A DNA stretch of 64,000 bases from JADGHX01 sp963837755 (GCA_963837755.1 CAWIOP010000002.1:310001-374000); one strand, 5' to 3'. Numbered from the stretch's first letter, positions 19,550 to 33,027 are shown. Notes: generated by a model not told the origin, from the sequence alone. A program made the numbers and translations.

Positions 19550-20166
19550 CCGCCGCCGGCTGGCGCTTGCGCCGCGAGCGCACCGCCCGGTAACCCAGCA
19601 GCAGCGCGAGCATCGCCGCGTAGATGCAGCGGCTCGCGCAGTCCTTCTTCACCTGCCAGCAGTAGTGCCACACGCCCAGCATGGCGATCACGTAGACCAG
19701 GCGGTGCAGCTTCTGCCAGCGGCGCCCGAGCCGGCGCATCATCCTGTTGGTCGAGGTGACCGCCAGCGGAACCAGCAGCAGCAGCGCGGTGAAGCCGACC
19801 GTGATGTAGGGCCGCTTCACGATGTCCTTCGTGACGCCGACGAAGTCGAGCTCCTGGTCGAGGCCCAGATAGACCAGGAAGTGCAGCAGCGCGTAGATGA
19901 AGGCGAACAGGCCCAGCATGCGCCGCAGGCGCAGGATGTGCGTCCAGCCCGTGAGCTGGCGCAACGGCGTCACCACAGCGTGAGCAGCAGGAAATTCAGC
20001 GCCGTCTTGCCGATGGTGTGCAGCGTGCAGCTTGACGGGGTCGGCGCCCGAGGCTCTGGCCGAGCACACCGAAGCCCGCCCATCAGCAGCCACACGACAG
20101 CGGCCGCAGGCAGGCGACGAACACCAGCGGCTTGTAGACGAAGCGGTAACGCTGTTCGACGTTCAA
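19506..20166 (-). CDS. msrQ: MsrQ, heme-binding membrane subunit of periplasmic Met sulfoxide reductase
   Basis: Inner-membrane b-type cytochrome that passes quinol electrons to MsrP. Conserved sequence includes GKTALNFLLL, VTPLRQLTGWTHILRLRRMLGL, the heme-His segment in FIYALLHFLVYL, RPYITVGF, STNRMMRRLGRRWQKLH and HRLVYVIAMLGVWHYCWQVK. About five or six hydrophobic helices are visible. Frame changes occur at about 20,030 and 20,095. TTG 20166 is the most plausible start. It lies just downstream of msrP, the usual msrPQ order. The 3' end overlaps kynA tail to tail. Confidence 0.85.
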
Positions 20167-20213
20167 CGGTGGCTTTCAGTAGCGCTTGCCGGCGGCGGCT
20201 CGCAATTGGCCCG

Positions 20214-21164
20214 TCAGAAGTAGCGCCGCAGGTCCATGCCCTGGTAGAGGCTCGCGACCTGGTCGGCATAGCCGTTGAAGGGCAGCGTCTCCTGGCGCTT
20301 CGCGAGGAAGCCCGCGCCGATGCGCCGCTCCGTGGCCTGGCTCCAGCGCGGGTGATCCACGGCGGGTTCACGTTGGCGTAGAAGCCATACTCGTTGGGCG
20401 TGGCGACCTTCCACGCAGTGCGTGGCTGCTTCTCGGTGAAGCGGATCTTCACGATGGACTTGACGCTCTTGAAGCCGTATTTCCACGGCACGATGAGCCG
20501 CAGCGGCGCGCCGTTCTGGTTCGGCAGCGTCTGGCCGTACACGCCCGCCACCATGAGCGTGAGCGGATGCATGGCTTCGTCCATGCGCAGCCCTTCGACA
20601 TAGGGCCACTCGAGCACGGGATAGCGCTGGCCGGGCATCTGCTTCGGGTCCATGAGCGTCGTGAACTCGACGTATTTCGCCTTCGACGTGGGCTTGAAGC
20701 GCTTGAGGAGGTCACCGAGCGGAAAGCCCACCCACGGCATCACCATCGACCAGGCCTCCACGCAGCGGAAGCGGTAGATGCGCTCTTCCAGCGCGTGCGG
20801 CTTCAGGATGTCTTCGAGCGTGAAGTTGCCCGTGACCTCGGCTTCGCCCGTCACCGCCACGCTCCAGGGGCGCGGCTGGAGCGTTGCGGCATTCGTCTTC
20901 GGGTCGGACTTGTCGGTGCCGAACTCGTAGAAGTTGTTGTAGCTGGTGATGTCCTCGTAGGTGTTGGGGGCTCTTTCGTGGAGTACTTCGTGTTGCGCGA
21001 ATAGTTGAGGGCCCCCGCGGCCGGCTGAGGCGCGGCCGCGTCCGCAGTGCCAGCCCGACGGCACCCGTGGCCAGCGCGGCAGCCAGCACCTCGCGGCGAT
21101 TGAAGAACGCGTCCGGCGGCGTGATTTCGGAAGGAATGATTCGGGTCGAGGGGGCTTTGCTCAT
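20214..21164 (-). CDS. msrP: MsrP, periplasmic protein-methionine sulfoxide reductase catalytic subunit (molybdopterin)
   Basis: Repairs oxidised methionines in envelope proteins. The N-terminus has a twin-arginine signal (FNRREVLAAALATGAVGLA), consistent with Tat export of the cofactor-loaded protein. Family motifs are EDITSYNNFYEFGTDKSDP, the molybdenum-ligand Cys in YRFRCVEAWSMVMPWVGFPL, the MDPKQMPGQRYPVLEWPYVEGLRMDEA region and the C-terminal FNGYADQVASLYQGMDLR. ATG 21164 is preceded by a strong GGAGG. Shifts occur near 21,060-20,960 and at about 20,340. msrQ follows 47 nt downstream. Confidence 0.9.
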
Positions 21165-21209
21165 GTGACCTCCGCCGCGCAGACGGTAAATAGACCTTGG
21201 GCTGCGCGA

Positions 21210-21952
21210 CTAGATTACCTTGCCTGCATGCCCCGGGCCTGTCAGCAGCTCGAAATGGCGGGCTATCGCCAGCTTTCGCAGGCGACACCCACTCCGACCG
21301 CGCGCTGGCGCGCACGTTCGTTGCCATTGACCAGCACGCCGCTGTCGGCCAGCCGCAGATGGGCGAGGTCGCTGTCGGCGTTGCCGTAGGCGACGCTCGA
21401 AGGCCCCCGTGGCGGCTCGCAGCTCGCCGAACCGGCGCACCTTCTCCTGGCCGCGGCAGTTCTCGGTGGTGAGGCGGCCGTCGAGACGGTCGCCATGCCA
21501 GCGCACGCCGGTGCAGATGGCTTCCGTGAAGCCGAGGTGGCGGGCGATCGCGGGCACGTAGAGGTCGGGGCTGGCGGTCATCAGCACCAGCACGTCGCCG
21601 TTGCGTTTGTGCTCGGCGATCTGGTCCATGGCTTGGCGGAACACGCCGTTCTCGAGCAGGCGGGGCACGAAGCGGGCCGTCCACTGGTCGAGGTCGTGGC
21701 GCGAGCTGCCGCCGAGCGTCCAGTGCATCACCGCGCCTTTCAGGGCGCCGCGGTCAGAACGGCCGAGTGCATAGAGCAGCACCGCCGGAAGCGCCAGCAG
21801 AAAGCCGAAGAGCCGCCAGGGGCGGCGCTGCAGATAGCCGAGCACGTACGGGATGAGCGTGTCGTGCCGGGTGATCGTGCCGTCGAGATCGAAGACCGCC
21901 AGGAGGCTCGGCCGCAGTAGATCGCTATTGCTCGGACAGGCTCCTGACTGCA

Positions 21953-21953
<1 letters not shown>
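21210..21953 (-). CDS. HAD-superfamily IB phosphatase (SerB-like)
   Basis: About 230-residue haloacid-dehalogenase phosphatase. Motif I is AVFDLDGTITRHDT (nucleophile Asp and acid/base Asp); motif II is LVLMTASPDLYV. The Lys of motif III is in CRGQEKVRRFG and motif IV is in GNADSDLAHL. The insertion with two hydrophobic stretches (FGFLLALPAVLLYALG) is typical of the IB subfamily that includes CicA. ATG 21953 overlaps the acnA stop by one base. The 3' end is uncertain because of shifts near 21,300-21,400; in-frame stops are at 21,210 or 21,263. Substrate unknown. Confidence 0.7.
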
Positions 21954-24655
<2,702 letters not shown>

Positions 24656-24760
24656 GCGTCCCTCCGCTGATGAGCGCGCGAATTATATCGGCAGCGATGC
24701 GGGCTGCGGCGCTGACCGATCATATTCGCGGCGTCAGCCCGGCGCGCGGTCTAAGGCTGA

Positions 24761-25914
24761 TCAGGCCGCGGCCCGGCTCGCCACGGACTGCGCGGTTCGC
24801 TCGATCACCGCGCCGCCGAGGCAGCGCTCGCCGTCGTAGACGACGGCGTACTGGCCGGGCGTGACCGCGCGTTGCGCGTGCTCGAAGGCGACGCTGCATC
24901 GTGCCGTCCGCGTCGCGGCTCGGAGCGTGGCCGGGCTGGTCTGCCTGGCGGTAGCGCACCTTGACGCCGGCGCGAAGCGCGGCGCTGGCGCGGGTGCGTC
25001 GAGCCAGTGCCATGGGCCGGTTGTCAGCGCGCGGCTCGAACAGCAGCGCGTGCTCGTGGCCCTGCACCACGACGAGCACGTTGCGCGCAGCTGTCCTTGG
25101 CCGCCACGTACCAGGGCTCCTCGGTGCGGCCGCGCGCGGCCGCCGATCTCGAGCCCGGCGCGCTGGCCGAGCGTGTAGAAGGCAAGCCCGCGGTGCGTGC
25201 CGAGGCGCTCGCCTTCCGCGTGACTCGATGGCGCCGGGCTGATCGCGCAGGAAACGCGCCAGGAACTCCCGGAACGGGCGCTCGCCGATGAAGCAGATGC
25301 CGGTGCTGTCGGGCTTGTCGAACACCGGCAGCCCGGCGCGGCGCGCGCGCTCGCGCACCTCGTGCCTTGTCCAGCTCGCCGAGCGGCAACAGCACGCGCG
25401 CGAACTGCGCGCGCGCGCACGGCGTGCAGGAAGTAGGACTGGTCCTTGGCCGGCATCGCGCGCCTTGAGCAGCCGCGGGCCGTCGGCGCCGTGCTCGAGG
25501 CGCGCGTAGTGGCCGGTGGCGAAGATGCTCCGCGCCCAGCCGCGCGTGCGTACGCAGGCAGACGCCGAACTTGATCTCGCGATTGCACAGCACGTCCGGG
25601 TTCGGCGTGCGGCCGGCGCGCGTGCTCGGCGAGGAAGTAGTGCGAACACGCGCTCGCGGTATTCGCGCCGCGAAGCTCACCCGGTGCAGCGGGATGCCGA
25701 GCTCGCGCGGCGACGGCGCGCGCGTCCTGGAAGTCCTGCGCGGCGGTGCAGTAGGATCGTCGTCGTCCTCGTCCCAGTTGCTCATGAACAGGCCTGCACG
25801 TCGTAGCCCTGCCTCCTTCAGCAGCAGCGCCGCGACGGCGGAATCGACGCCGCCGGACAGGCCGACGATGACGCGGGCGCCGGGGCGGGGGCATGGGCGT
25901 GGAGTACGTGACAT
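24761..25914 (-). CDS. mnmA: tRNA-specific 2-thiouridylase (frameshifted)
   Basis: Thiolates U34 of Lys, Glu and Gln tRNAs. The PP-loop VGLSGGVDSAVAALLL is intact. It is followed by the GLFMSNWDEDD segment, RTPNPDVLCNREIKFG with the first catalytic Cys, and further on the Cys-containing KPDSTGICFIGERPFREFL segment. The C-terminal barrel ends GQYAVVYDGERCLGGAVIE. More than eight shifts interrupt it. ATG 25914 fits the family N-terminus. nudJ lies 48 bp upstream, as in the nudJ-mnmA pair of E. coli. Confidence 0.9.
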
Positions 25915-25962
25915 GGGCCGCAATTCTAGCGCAGCGGCCGCGGACGCTGGCTGTCGAGGTCC

Positions 25963-26462
25963 CTACAGTCGCGCGGTCGGACGCGACGCCGCGAGCGGCG
26001 GCTGTCGCAGGTCCAGCTGCGCGACGCCTGCAGCGACTGGCGGCGCGCCGGCGAGGTAGTCCGTCGACGCAGCGCAGGACCAGCGGGCTGCGCAGCCGGC
26101 CGTCGCGCTCCATGAGCTCGTGCGCGAGCAGCCAGTGGGTGCGCGACGATGCCGCGTGTCGAGCGGCTGCGTCGGCGTCGTGGTCGCTCACCGTGCCGGT
26201 GAAGGCAAAGCGCAGCGTGGCGCGGCGCGTTCGTCGGATTGCGCCACAGGTACACGCCCGAGCAGCGCCTGCGGCTCGAAGCGCCAGGCGGTTTCCTCGC
26301 GGGTTTCGCGCATCACGGCCGCGAGCAGGGTCTCGCCGGGCTCGACATGGCCGGCGGGCTGGTTGAGCACGCAGGCTGCTGGTTGATGCGTTCTTCGACC
26401 ACAGGAAGCGGCCGTCGGTCTGCGACGACGGCCGCCACGGTGACGTCGGGCTTCCAGGGCAT
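25963..26462 (-). CDS. nudJ: NudJ-type Nudix phosphatase
   Basis: Small Nudix hydrolase (~165 residues) acting on thiamine pyrophosphate and other diphosphates in E. coli. The Nudix box is complete and in frame: GHVEPGETLLAAVMRETREE followed by T. The N-terminus MPWKPDVTVAAVV and the NQPAGHVEPGE lead-in are typical of NudJ. Shifts occur at about 26,390, 26,230 and 26,050-26,150; allowing for them, the C-terminus reads to TAG 25963. The order nudJ-mnmA supports the assignment. Confidence 0.82.
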
Positions 26463-26510
26463 GCGCGCGATTATAGCCGCGCCGCGCGCCACGGTTCGGC
26501 GAGTGTCGGA

Positions 26511-27107
26511 TCAGCCGCGACGGGCGGCGCGCAGGCCGTGCTCGGCTGCGCTGGCGTTCCACACCTGTCGAACTCCTCCAGGTACAGGCGCGCGACGGGC
26601 GGGTTGTTGATGTCGGCGACGCCGTCCCAGGTGTCGGCACGCATGCGGTAGACGATGGCGCGGTCGTCGGCGATCAGGTAGGCGGAGGCGCGCTGCGGGG
26701 CACTGCGCCGCGACGTAGCGGATGTCGATGCAGCTGGACAGGCGGCGGCCCATCGCGACGAAGCGGTTGCTGTCGCGCATGACGCGCGGTCGGCTCGGCG
26801 AGCAGCACGCGCACCTTGGCGAAGCTGCGCGCGAGCACGAAGTGCTTGATGATCTCGAGGAAGGCGCTCTGGTCGTAGAGGTCCGGCTCGAGGTCGGGCG
26901 TGTAGATGGAGATCAGGCGCTGCGCGGTGGCGGCGACTTCGTTCACCGCGGCGCGCACCTCGTCGAGCGAGGTGAGCACGGTGAGGGTCTCGGCGTCCTG
27001 GCGATCGACGCGGAGTGCCGCGGCCGGTCACCGATTCGGGCGCGTAGCGAGCGTTCGCGAGCTGCGCCAGTGCACTGTTCGATGTCGATTTCCCCGGTTA
27101 TGGTCAC
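26511..27107 (-). CDS. Conserved-looking protein of unknown function between nudJ and purB
   Basis: About 195 residues. The best-preserved part runs VLTSLDEVRAAVNEVA, AQRLISIYTPDLEPDLYDQ, SAFLEIIKHFVLARSFAKVR, then RDSNRFVAMGRRLSSCIDIR and NNPPVARLYLEEFD. The pattern (stress on two acidic and one His-containing stretch, no membrane segment) recalls the half-domains of phospholipase-D-like folds, but I see no HKD motif, so I do not assign a function. GTG 27107 and TGA 26511 bound it, with shifts at about 27,000, 26,790, 26,700 and 26,570. It is in one row with nudJ and mnmA and may be cotranscribed. Confidence 0.6.
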
Positions 27108-27309
27108 GATCTGGCGTCCCGACTCGCCGGCACTGCACAGTGGCAGGCTGCGGCGGATCTTAGTGACGAGAGCTCGCAGAGATCAGTGCGCAACGGGTCA
27201 CGGTTTCGACCGGTCAGCCGCAGCGCGCGCAGCCCAAAACGTGGCGCTAGTTCGCACTTCGGGCGGCGTCGCGGATTCGACAAGGCGTTCGGGCGGGGCC
27301 TGCGACCGC

Positions 27310-28714
27310 TCAGCCTGGCATCAGACCCGCGCGCCAGCTGCGCCGCAAGGCCGATGTAGTCCGCCGGCGTCAGCGCCCGCAGGCGGGCCTTCTCGCTCGG
27401 CGGCAGCGGCAGCGTGTCGATGAAGGCACCGAGAGTGGCGCGCGTCGATGGCGCTGGCCGCGCGTGAAGTCCTTGAGCAGCTCGTAGCCGTTCGGCACGC
27501 CGGCGGCGCGCAGCACGGTCTGCACCGCTTCGCCGAGCACTTCCCAGGCGCCGTCGAGGTCTGCGCGCAAGCGCGCCGGGTCTGGCCTCGATCTTGCGCG
27601 AGGCCGCGCTCGAGCGCGCTGCCAGGCGATCAGCGTGTGGCCGAGCGCGACGCCGACGTTGCGCAGCACGGTGGAGTCGGTGAGGTCGCGCTGCCAGCGC
27701 GACACGCGGCAGCTTGTCGGCGAAGTGCCGCAGCAGCGCGTTGGCGACGCCGAGATTGCCTTCGGCATTCTCGAAGTCGATCGGGTTGACCTTGTGCGGC
27801 ATGGTCGAGGAGCCGACTTCGCCGGCGACCGGCGCGCTGGCGCAGGTAGCCGAGCGAGATGTAGCCCCAGATGTCGCGGCACAGGTCGATGAGCGATCGA
27901 CGTTGATGGCCGCGCAGCGCATCGCAGTACTCGGCGATCCAGTCGTGCGGCTCGATCTGCGTGGTGTAGGCGTTGCACTCGAGGCCGCAGCGACTCGACG
28001 AACGCGCGGCTGATCGCGCGGCCAGTCGAGCGTCGGGCAGCGCGGCGACGTGCGCGTTGAAGTTGCCGACCGCGCCGTTCCACTTGCCGAGGATCGCCAC
28101 CGCGCTCCAGCGCTGCTGCGCGCGCGCTGCAGGCGCGCGGCGACGTTGGCGAATTCCTTGCCGAGCGTGGTCGGGCTGGCCGGCTGGCCGTGCGTGCGCG
28201 CGAGCATCGGCAGCGTCGGCGTATTGGTGCGCGAGCTGCGTCAGCGTCGCGCGATGCGCGTGCTCGAGGTCTCCAGCAGCAGCCTCGCGCGCGCCGCGCA
28301 GCAGGCGCGCGTAGCTGAGGTTGTTGATGTCCTCGGACGTGCAGCCGAAGTGCACCAGCTCGAGCGTCGCGGCGGTGGCGCCGGCGGCCGCGAGCTCGTC
28401 GCGGACGTAGTACTCGACCGCCTTGACGTCGTGGTTGATGCGCGCTTCGATGGCCTTGACGGCCGCGGCGGCGTCCGCGCGGCGGATCGCGCGCCAGCTC
28501 GCGCAGCGCGGTCGCGCACCGCCGCCGGGCAGCTGCGCGCCGCGGCAGCTGCGGCGCCGCGGCCGCGAGCTGCAGCAGCCACAGCGCCTCGACGCGGATG
28601 CGCTCGCGGATCAGCCCGCTTTCGGACAGCAGGCCGCGCAGCGGTTCGGTGGCCGCGCGATAGCGGCCGTCGACGGGGGAAAGCGCATCGAGCGCCAGGG
28701 GTCCAGGTGGCCAT
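27310..28714 (-). CDS. purB: Adenylosuccinate lyase (frameshifted)
   Basis: Purine synthesis enzyme of the fumarase superfamily. It starts ATG 28714 with DALSPVDGRYR after a shift near 28,700. Then follow ELVHFGCTSEDINNLSYA with the catalytic His, MLARTHGQPASPTTLGKEF with the second catalytic His, the superfamily signature GSSTMPHKVNPIDFENAEG and DLTDSTVLRNVGVALGHTL. The length of ~460 residues is normal. More than twelve shifts interrupt it, making it one of the most damaged genes although it is normally essential. The end is approximate: TGA 27310-27312 comes into frame if one extra G near 27,330 is removed. Confidence 0.9.
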
Positions 28715-28818
28715 GGGCGTGCGTGCTGCAGCGGCCTGAAGTGCTAGGATTCACAATCATAACGCATACGGTCGTATAGCCGGCTGGCCGGATCGCGTCG
28801 ATCCGATCCGCGGAGTGC
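28715..28818. promoter_or_regulatory. Divergent purB-fumC promoter region
   Basis: 104 bp between the two divergent start codons, containing the only AT-rich stretch nearby (28,749-28,785). An imperfect palindrome around ATACGGTCGTAT (28,773-28,784) and CCGGCTGGCCGG (28,787-28,798) could be regulator sites. No regulator family can be named. Confidence 0.35.
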
Positions 28819-30249
28819 ATGCATGACGAGTCCTTCCGGATCGAGCGCGACAGCATGGGCGAGCTCGAAGGTGCCGGCCGATGCGCTGTGGGGCGCGCAG
28901 ACGCAGCGCGCGGTCGAGAACTTTCCGATCAGCGGCCTGCACGCTGCCGCGCGCCTTCATCCGCGCGCTCGGCGCTGATCAAGAGGCCGCGGCCGCGCGC
29001 CAACGCGCGGCTGGGCCTGCTCGACGGCCGACGTGGCCGCAGGCGATCGACGGCGGCCGCGGCGGAGGTGGCCGCGCGGCAAGCACGACGCGCAGTTCCC
29101 GATCGACGTGTTCCAGACCGGCTCCGGCACCAGCACCAACATGAACGCCAACGAGGTGATCGCCGCGCTCGCCACCGCGCGCCTGGGCCGCGCGGTGCAT
29201 CCGAACGATCACGTGAACATGGGCCAGAGCAGCAACGACGTCGATCCCGACCGCGATCCACGTCGAGCGCGGCGCTCGCCGTGCGCGACGCAGCTGCTGC
29301 CGGCGCTCGAGCACCTGCGCGACGTGCTGCGCGGCGAAGGCGCAGGAAGTCGGCGGCGTCGTGAAGACCGGCCGCACGCACCTGATGGATGCGATGCCGG
29401 TGACGCTCGGCGCAGGAGCTGTCGGCGCTGGCGCACGCAGGTCGAGAACGGCATCGCGCGGCTCGCAGCGGTCGAGCCGCGGCTGCTGGCGACTGGCGCA
29501 GGGCGGCACCGCGGTCGGCACCGGCATCAACGCGCATCCGGAGTTCGGCGCGCGCTTCTGCGCGGAGCTGTCGCGCGCTGACCGGGCGTCGCCGTTCGAG
29601 CCCAGCGCGCAACTACTTCGAGTCGCTGTCGCACGCAGGACACGGCGGTGGAGCTGTCCGGCCAGCTGAAGACGATCGCCGTCAGCCTGATGAAGATCGC
29701 CAACGACCTGCGCTGGATGAACAGCGGGCCGCTCGCGGGCCTTGGCGAGATCGCGCTGCCGGCGCTGCAGCCGGGCAGCAGCATCATGCCGGGCAAGGTG
29801 AATCCGGTGATTCCCGGAGGCGCGGCGATGGTCGCGGCGCAGGTCATCGGCAACGACGCGACCATCACCATCGCCGGCCAGTCGGGCAACTTCCAGCTGA
29901 ACGTGATGCTGCCGGTGATCGCCTACAACCTGCTGCAGAGCATCGAGCTGCTGGCCAACGCGTCGCGCGCGCTCGCCGACCAGCGCGATCGCCGGCTTCA
30001 CGGTCAACCAGGCGCGGCTCGCCGAGGCGCTCGAGCGCAACCCGATCCTGGTGACGGCGCTGAATCCCGTCATCGGCTACGAGAAGGGCGCGGCGATCGC
30101 CAAGCAGGCCTACGCGGAGGGCCGGCCGATCCGCGAGGTGGCCGCGGCAGATGACCGACCTGCCGCGCGAACGAGCTCGACGCGCCTGCTCGATCCCGCG
30201 GAGCTCACCACGCGGCGGCATCAAGGGCGGCACGAGCGGCGGTGGCTGA
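28819..30249 (+). CDS. fumC: Class II fumarase (frameshifted)
   Basis: Hydrates fumarate to malate; iron-free, oxygen-stable enzyme. Features are FRIERDSMGELEVPADALWG after one shift, QTQRAVENFPISG, QFPIDVFQTGSGTSTNMNAN, HPNDHVNMGQSSND, VKTGRTHLMDAMPVTLGQE, GTAVGTGINAHPEFG and the superfamily signature GSSIMPGKVNPV at about 29,786. The length of ~465 residues fits FumC. About ten shifts, mostly in the first half, are needed. ATG 28819 keeps the longest clean N-terminus. nudL follows 18 nt after the TGA. Confidence 0.92.
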
Positions 30250-30267
30250 GCGGGTCGACTGCAGAGC

Positions 30268-30975
30268 ATGTCGGAGCAGGCGCCGGAGTCACTAGTCTGG
30301 CCCGGCGGGCGGCGCCATCGACTGGCGTGCGCGTCATCCGCGAGCGCCTGGCCGGCAGCGCAGCCGCAGCACCGGCGCGGAAGCAGTGGCGCGTGCCCGG
30401 CCTCACGGCGGAGCAGCAGTCGCGAGTTCCTGCCAGCACTTCTCGCCTGAACGCCGGTTGCCGGCGGCCGTGCTGGTGCCGCTCGTCGAGCGGCGCGAGC
30501 GACCTCACCGTGCTGCTCACGCAGCGCGCCACGCAGCTGACGCAACCACGCCGGCCAGATCAGCTTTCCCGGCGGCCGCATCGAGCCGGGCGACGACGGG
30601 CCGCGGGCGGCAGCGCTGCGCGAGGCGCGGGAAGAGATCGGCCTCGAGCCGCGACTTCGTCACGGTGGCCGGCTACCTGCCGGACCACGTCGTGATCACG
30701 GGCTTTCGCGTCACGCCGGTGGTTGCGTTCGTGCGCGCCGGGTTTCGAGCTGCTGCTGGATCGCGGCCGAAGTGGCAAGCACGTTCGAGGTGCCGCTGAG
30801 CTTACGTGTTCGATCCGGGCAATCACCAGACTGCGCCTGCGGCGCTCGGCATCGAGCGACTACGAGGTCGACGTCATCGATATTCCCTTCGGCGAGCGCA
30901 ACATCTGGGGCGCGACGGCGGGCATGATCTTCACGCTCTATCGACTGTGCATGGAGGAGCGCGCGGGTGAGCTGA
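30268..30975 (+). CDS. nudL: Nudix CoA pyrophosphatase (NudL-like, frameshifted)
   Basis: Hydrolyses CoA and related dinucleotides. The CoA-type motif LLTQRATQLTHHAGQISFPG (across shifts near 30,540-30,560) leads into the Nudix box GGRIEPGDDGPRAAALREAR. Then come EEIGLEP and the C-terminal IPFGERNIWGATAGMIFTLY with the terminal helix typical of NudL. ATG 30268 is the only good start. The N-terminal third is badly frameshifted, so its sequence is uncertain. The end is around TGA 30973-30975, overlapping the mazG start region. Confidence 0.8.
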
Positions 30976-31864
30976 TTCGTCCAGCGCGACTCGCGCGAGC
31001 TGCTGGGTCTGATGGCGCGGCTGCGCGACCCGCAGGCGGCTGCCCCTGGGATCTTGAGCAGACTTTCGCCACGATCGCGCCGTACACCATCGAGGAGGCC
31101 TACGAGGTCGCCGACGCGATCGAGGCGCGGCGATCCGGCGCATCTGCGCGACGAACTCGGCGATCTGCTGTTCCAGGTGGTGTTCCACGCGCGCCTGGCC
31201 GAGGAGCGCGGCTGGTTCGACTTCGCCGCGTCGCGGGCGGCATCCACGACAAGCTGGTCGGCGCCATCCGCACGTATTCGCCGAACACCGCGTTCGCGAC
31301 AGACGCGGACGCTCGGCGCAACTGGGAAGAGCAGAAGGCCCGAGAGCGCGACGAAGCCGCCGGCGCCGCGGCGCGCAAGCCGCCAGTGTGCTCGGGGATG
31401 TGCCGCAGGCACTGCCGGCGCTGTCGCGGGCCTCGAAGCTCGGGCGGCGCGCCGCGCGGGTCGGTTTCGACTGGCCGGATGCCGCGGGCGTGCGCGCCAA
31501 GGTGAACGAGGAGCTGGCTGAGCTCGACGAAGTGATTTCGGGCAACTCCGCGGCCGGCCCGAGCGGCCCGGATGGTGCCGCCGCCCGGTCCGAAGCACTG
31601 GCCGAGGAGCTCGGCGACACCCTGTTCACCCTGGTAAACCTCGGCCGCAAGCTCAATGTGGACGCCGAGGAGGCCCTGCGTGCCGCAAACGCCAAATTCG
31701 AAAGGCGCTTCCGCCATATGGAAGCGCTCGCCAGCAGTCGCGGCCTGCGGCTCGAAGCGCTGTCTGCCGCCCAATGGGATGCGTTGTGGGTGGAGTCGAA
31801 ACGGGCGCTCGCCCTGGCCGGGCAGCCCGGCGGGCATCCGGGCACATCTGCCAGCGAACCGTGA
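30973..31864 (+). CDS. mazG: MazG nucleoside triphosphate pyrophosphohydrolase
   Basis: House-cleaning enzyme that converts non-canonical and excess NTPs to NMPs. Two MazG repeats are visible: the N-terminal MARLRDPQAGCPWDLEQTFA, EEAYEVADAIERGD and LRDELGDLLFQVVFHARLAEE; and the C-terminal VNEELAELDEVI and LAEELGDTLFTLVNLGRKL. Each has the paired Glu/Asp metal ligands. Shifts occur up to about 31,390, and the sequence is clean after that. The start is uncertain (near 30,973); the stop is TGA 31862-31864. The order nudL-mazG puts two nucleotide-sanitising enzymes together. Confidence 0.88.
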
Positions 31865-31980
31865 CGCAGGTCTCACAGCCCGGCATTCAGGAGCCATTCA
31901 TCTACCGCGTCTATCTTGTCGCCCACGCCGGACGACTGAAGCAATCCCGCTCCAGGCCGGCCGAAGTTCCAGGAGGCGAT

Positions 31981-32586
31981 ATGTTGACCAAGGTAGTGAC
32001 CGGGCTGATGGCTTCGGGCTTGCTGCTCGCCGGGCAGCCTGCGTTTGCGGACCATGGCAACCACTATGGGCAGCACAAGTGGCGCGGTGGTCCGGCTTCC
32101 GACTACGACTTTGCCCGTGTAGTCGACGTCGACCCCATCGTGCGGCACGTGCGGATCAGTGTCCCGAAGCGCGAGTGCTGGACTGAAACCCGCTACGAAG
32201 ATGTCAGCTATTCCGAGAGCACCGGCCCGCGGCCGCGCGGCTCGGCCGGCTCCATGATCCTCGGTGGCATCATCGGCGCCGCGATCGGTAACCAGATCGG
32301 CCGTGGCGATGGCCGGCGCGCCGCCACGGTCGCGGGCGCCGTCATTGGCTCCGCCATCGGCCATGACGCGGGCGACCGGCGCAGCGGCCGCAATGAGCGC
32401 GTCGTCACAGAGAGCCGCCCGTACGAGGCCGAGCGCTGCGAAGTGCGCTACGACGAGCAGTACGAAGATCGCATCGAAGGCTACCGCGTGACCTACGTGT
32501 ACAACGGCATTCGCCAGACTACGCAGCTGCCCTACGACCCGGGTGACCGCATCCGCGTCCGCGTCGACGTCCATCCGGAAGGCTGA
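31981..32586 (+). CDS. Exported glycine-zipper 2TM protein (17-kDa antigen-like)
   Basis: 201 residues. An N-terminal signal peptide (TGLMASGLLLAGQPAFA) is followed by a charged region and a glycine-zipper hairpin at about residues 89-125 (MILGGIIGAAIGNQIGRGDG and VAGAVIGSAIGHDAG), the signature of the rick_17kDa/SlyB-like envelope family. The C-terminal third contains a Cys and paired Arg/Tyr strands ending in RVRVDVHPEG. It has no lipobox Cys, so it is probably an outer-membrane-associated periplasmic protein. AGGAGG stands just before ATG 31981. A good terminator follows. Confidence 0.85.
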   Translation: MLTKVVTGLMASGLLLAGQPAFADHGNHYGQHKWRGGPASDYDFARVVDVDPIVRHVRISVPKRECWTETRYEDVSYSESTGPRPRGSAGSMILGGIIGAAIGNQIGRGDGRRAATVAGAVIGSAIGHDAGDRRSGRNERVVTESRPYEAERCEVRYDEQYEDRIEGYRVTYVYNGIRQTTQLPYDPGDRIRVRVDVHPEG

Positions 32587-32620
32587 TGCGAGCGTTGCCA
32601 CGTGACGCCGATCCACACAT

Positions 32621-32653
32621 TGCGGGCCGAGGAAACTCTGCCCGCATCTTTTT
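32621..32653 (+). terminator. Rho-independent terminator
   Basis: TGCGGGC (32621-32627) pairs with GCCCGCA (32640-32646); ATCTTTTT follows up to 32653. It isolates the glycine-zipper gene from the PepSY/two-component genes downstream. Confidence 0.8.
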
Positions 32654-32688
32654 AGCCCACGCAGGATTGAGATAGGCTTCCCAGCGCC

Positions 32689-33013
32689 ATGAATTCGCCG
32701 CGGTTCTCAAACCTTTGCCTTGCGCTTCTCGCGCTTGCCGCCGGGCTCGCCCAGGCCGGCGAGCGCGGCGGCGCATGCCGGCCCCGCCCATCGGGGCGCG
32801 GAAGGGGGCGATCGGGGCCGGATCGTGCTGGCGGATTCGGGCATGTCGCTCGACCAGGCGGTGTCGATGGTCGAGAAGCGCTTCAAGGCGCGCGTAGTGC
32901 GCACCGAGGTGCGCAACGAAGGCAATCGGAAGATCTACGTGCTGCGACTCCTCAATGACGCCGGGCGGGTCTGGACGGTGCGTGTCGACGCTTCCAGCGG
33001 CTCGGTGAGCTAG
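32689..33013 (+). CDS. Periplasmic PepSY-domain protein
   Basis: About 107 residues. A signal peptide (LCLALLALAAGLAQAGE) is followed by a single PepSY domain: GMSLDQAVSMVEKRFKARV, then VRNEGNRKIYVLRLLNDAG and WTVRVDASSGSV. One frame change near 32,775-32,790 separates the signal from the domain. Such small PepSY proteins often precede PhoPQ-like sensor pairs and may modulate the sensor, which is the arrangement here: the response regulator begins 14 nt downstream. Confidence 0.75.
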
Positions 33014-33027
33014 CAGGGGCATCGCTG

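Noticed and set aside
30723..31505. NudL-MazG fusion protein
   Set aside because: The common frame is caused by indels around 30,967-31,040; each family has its normal termini at the junction.
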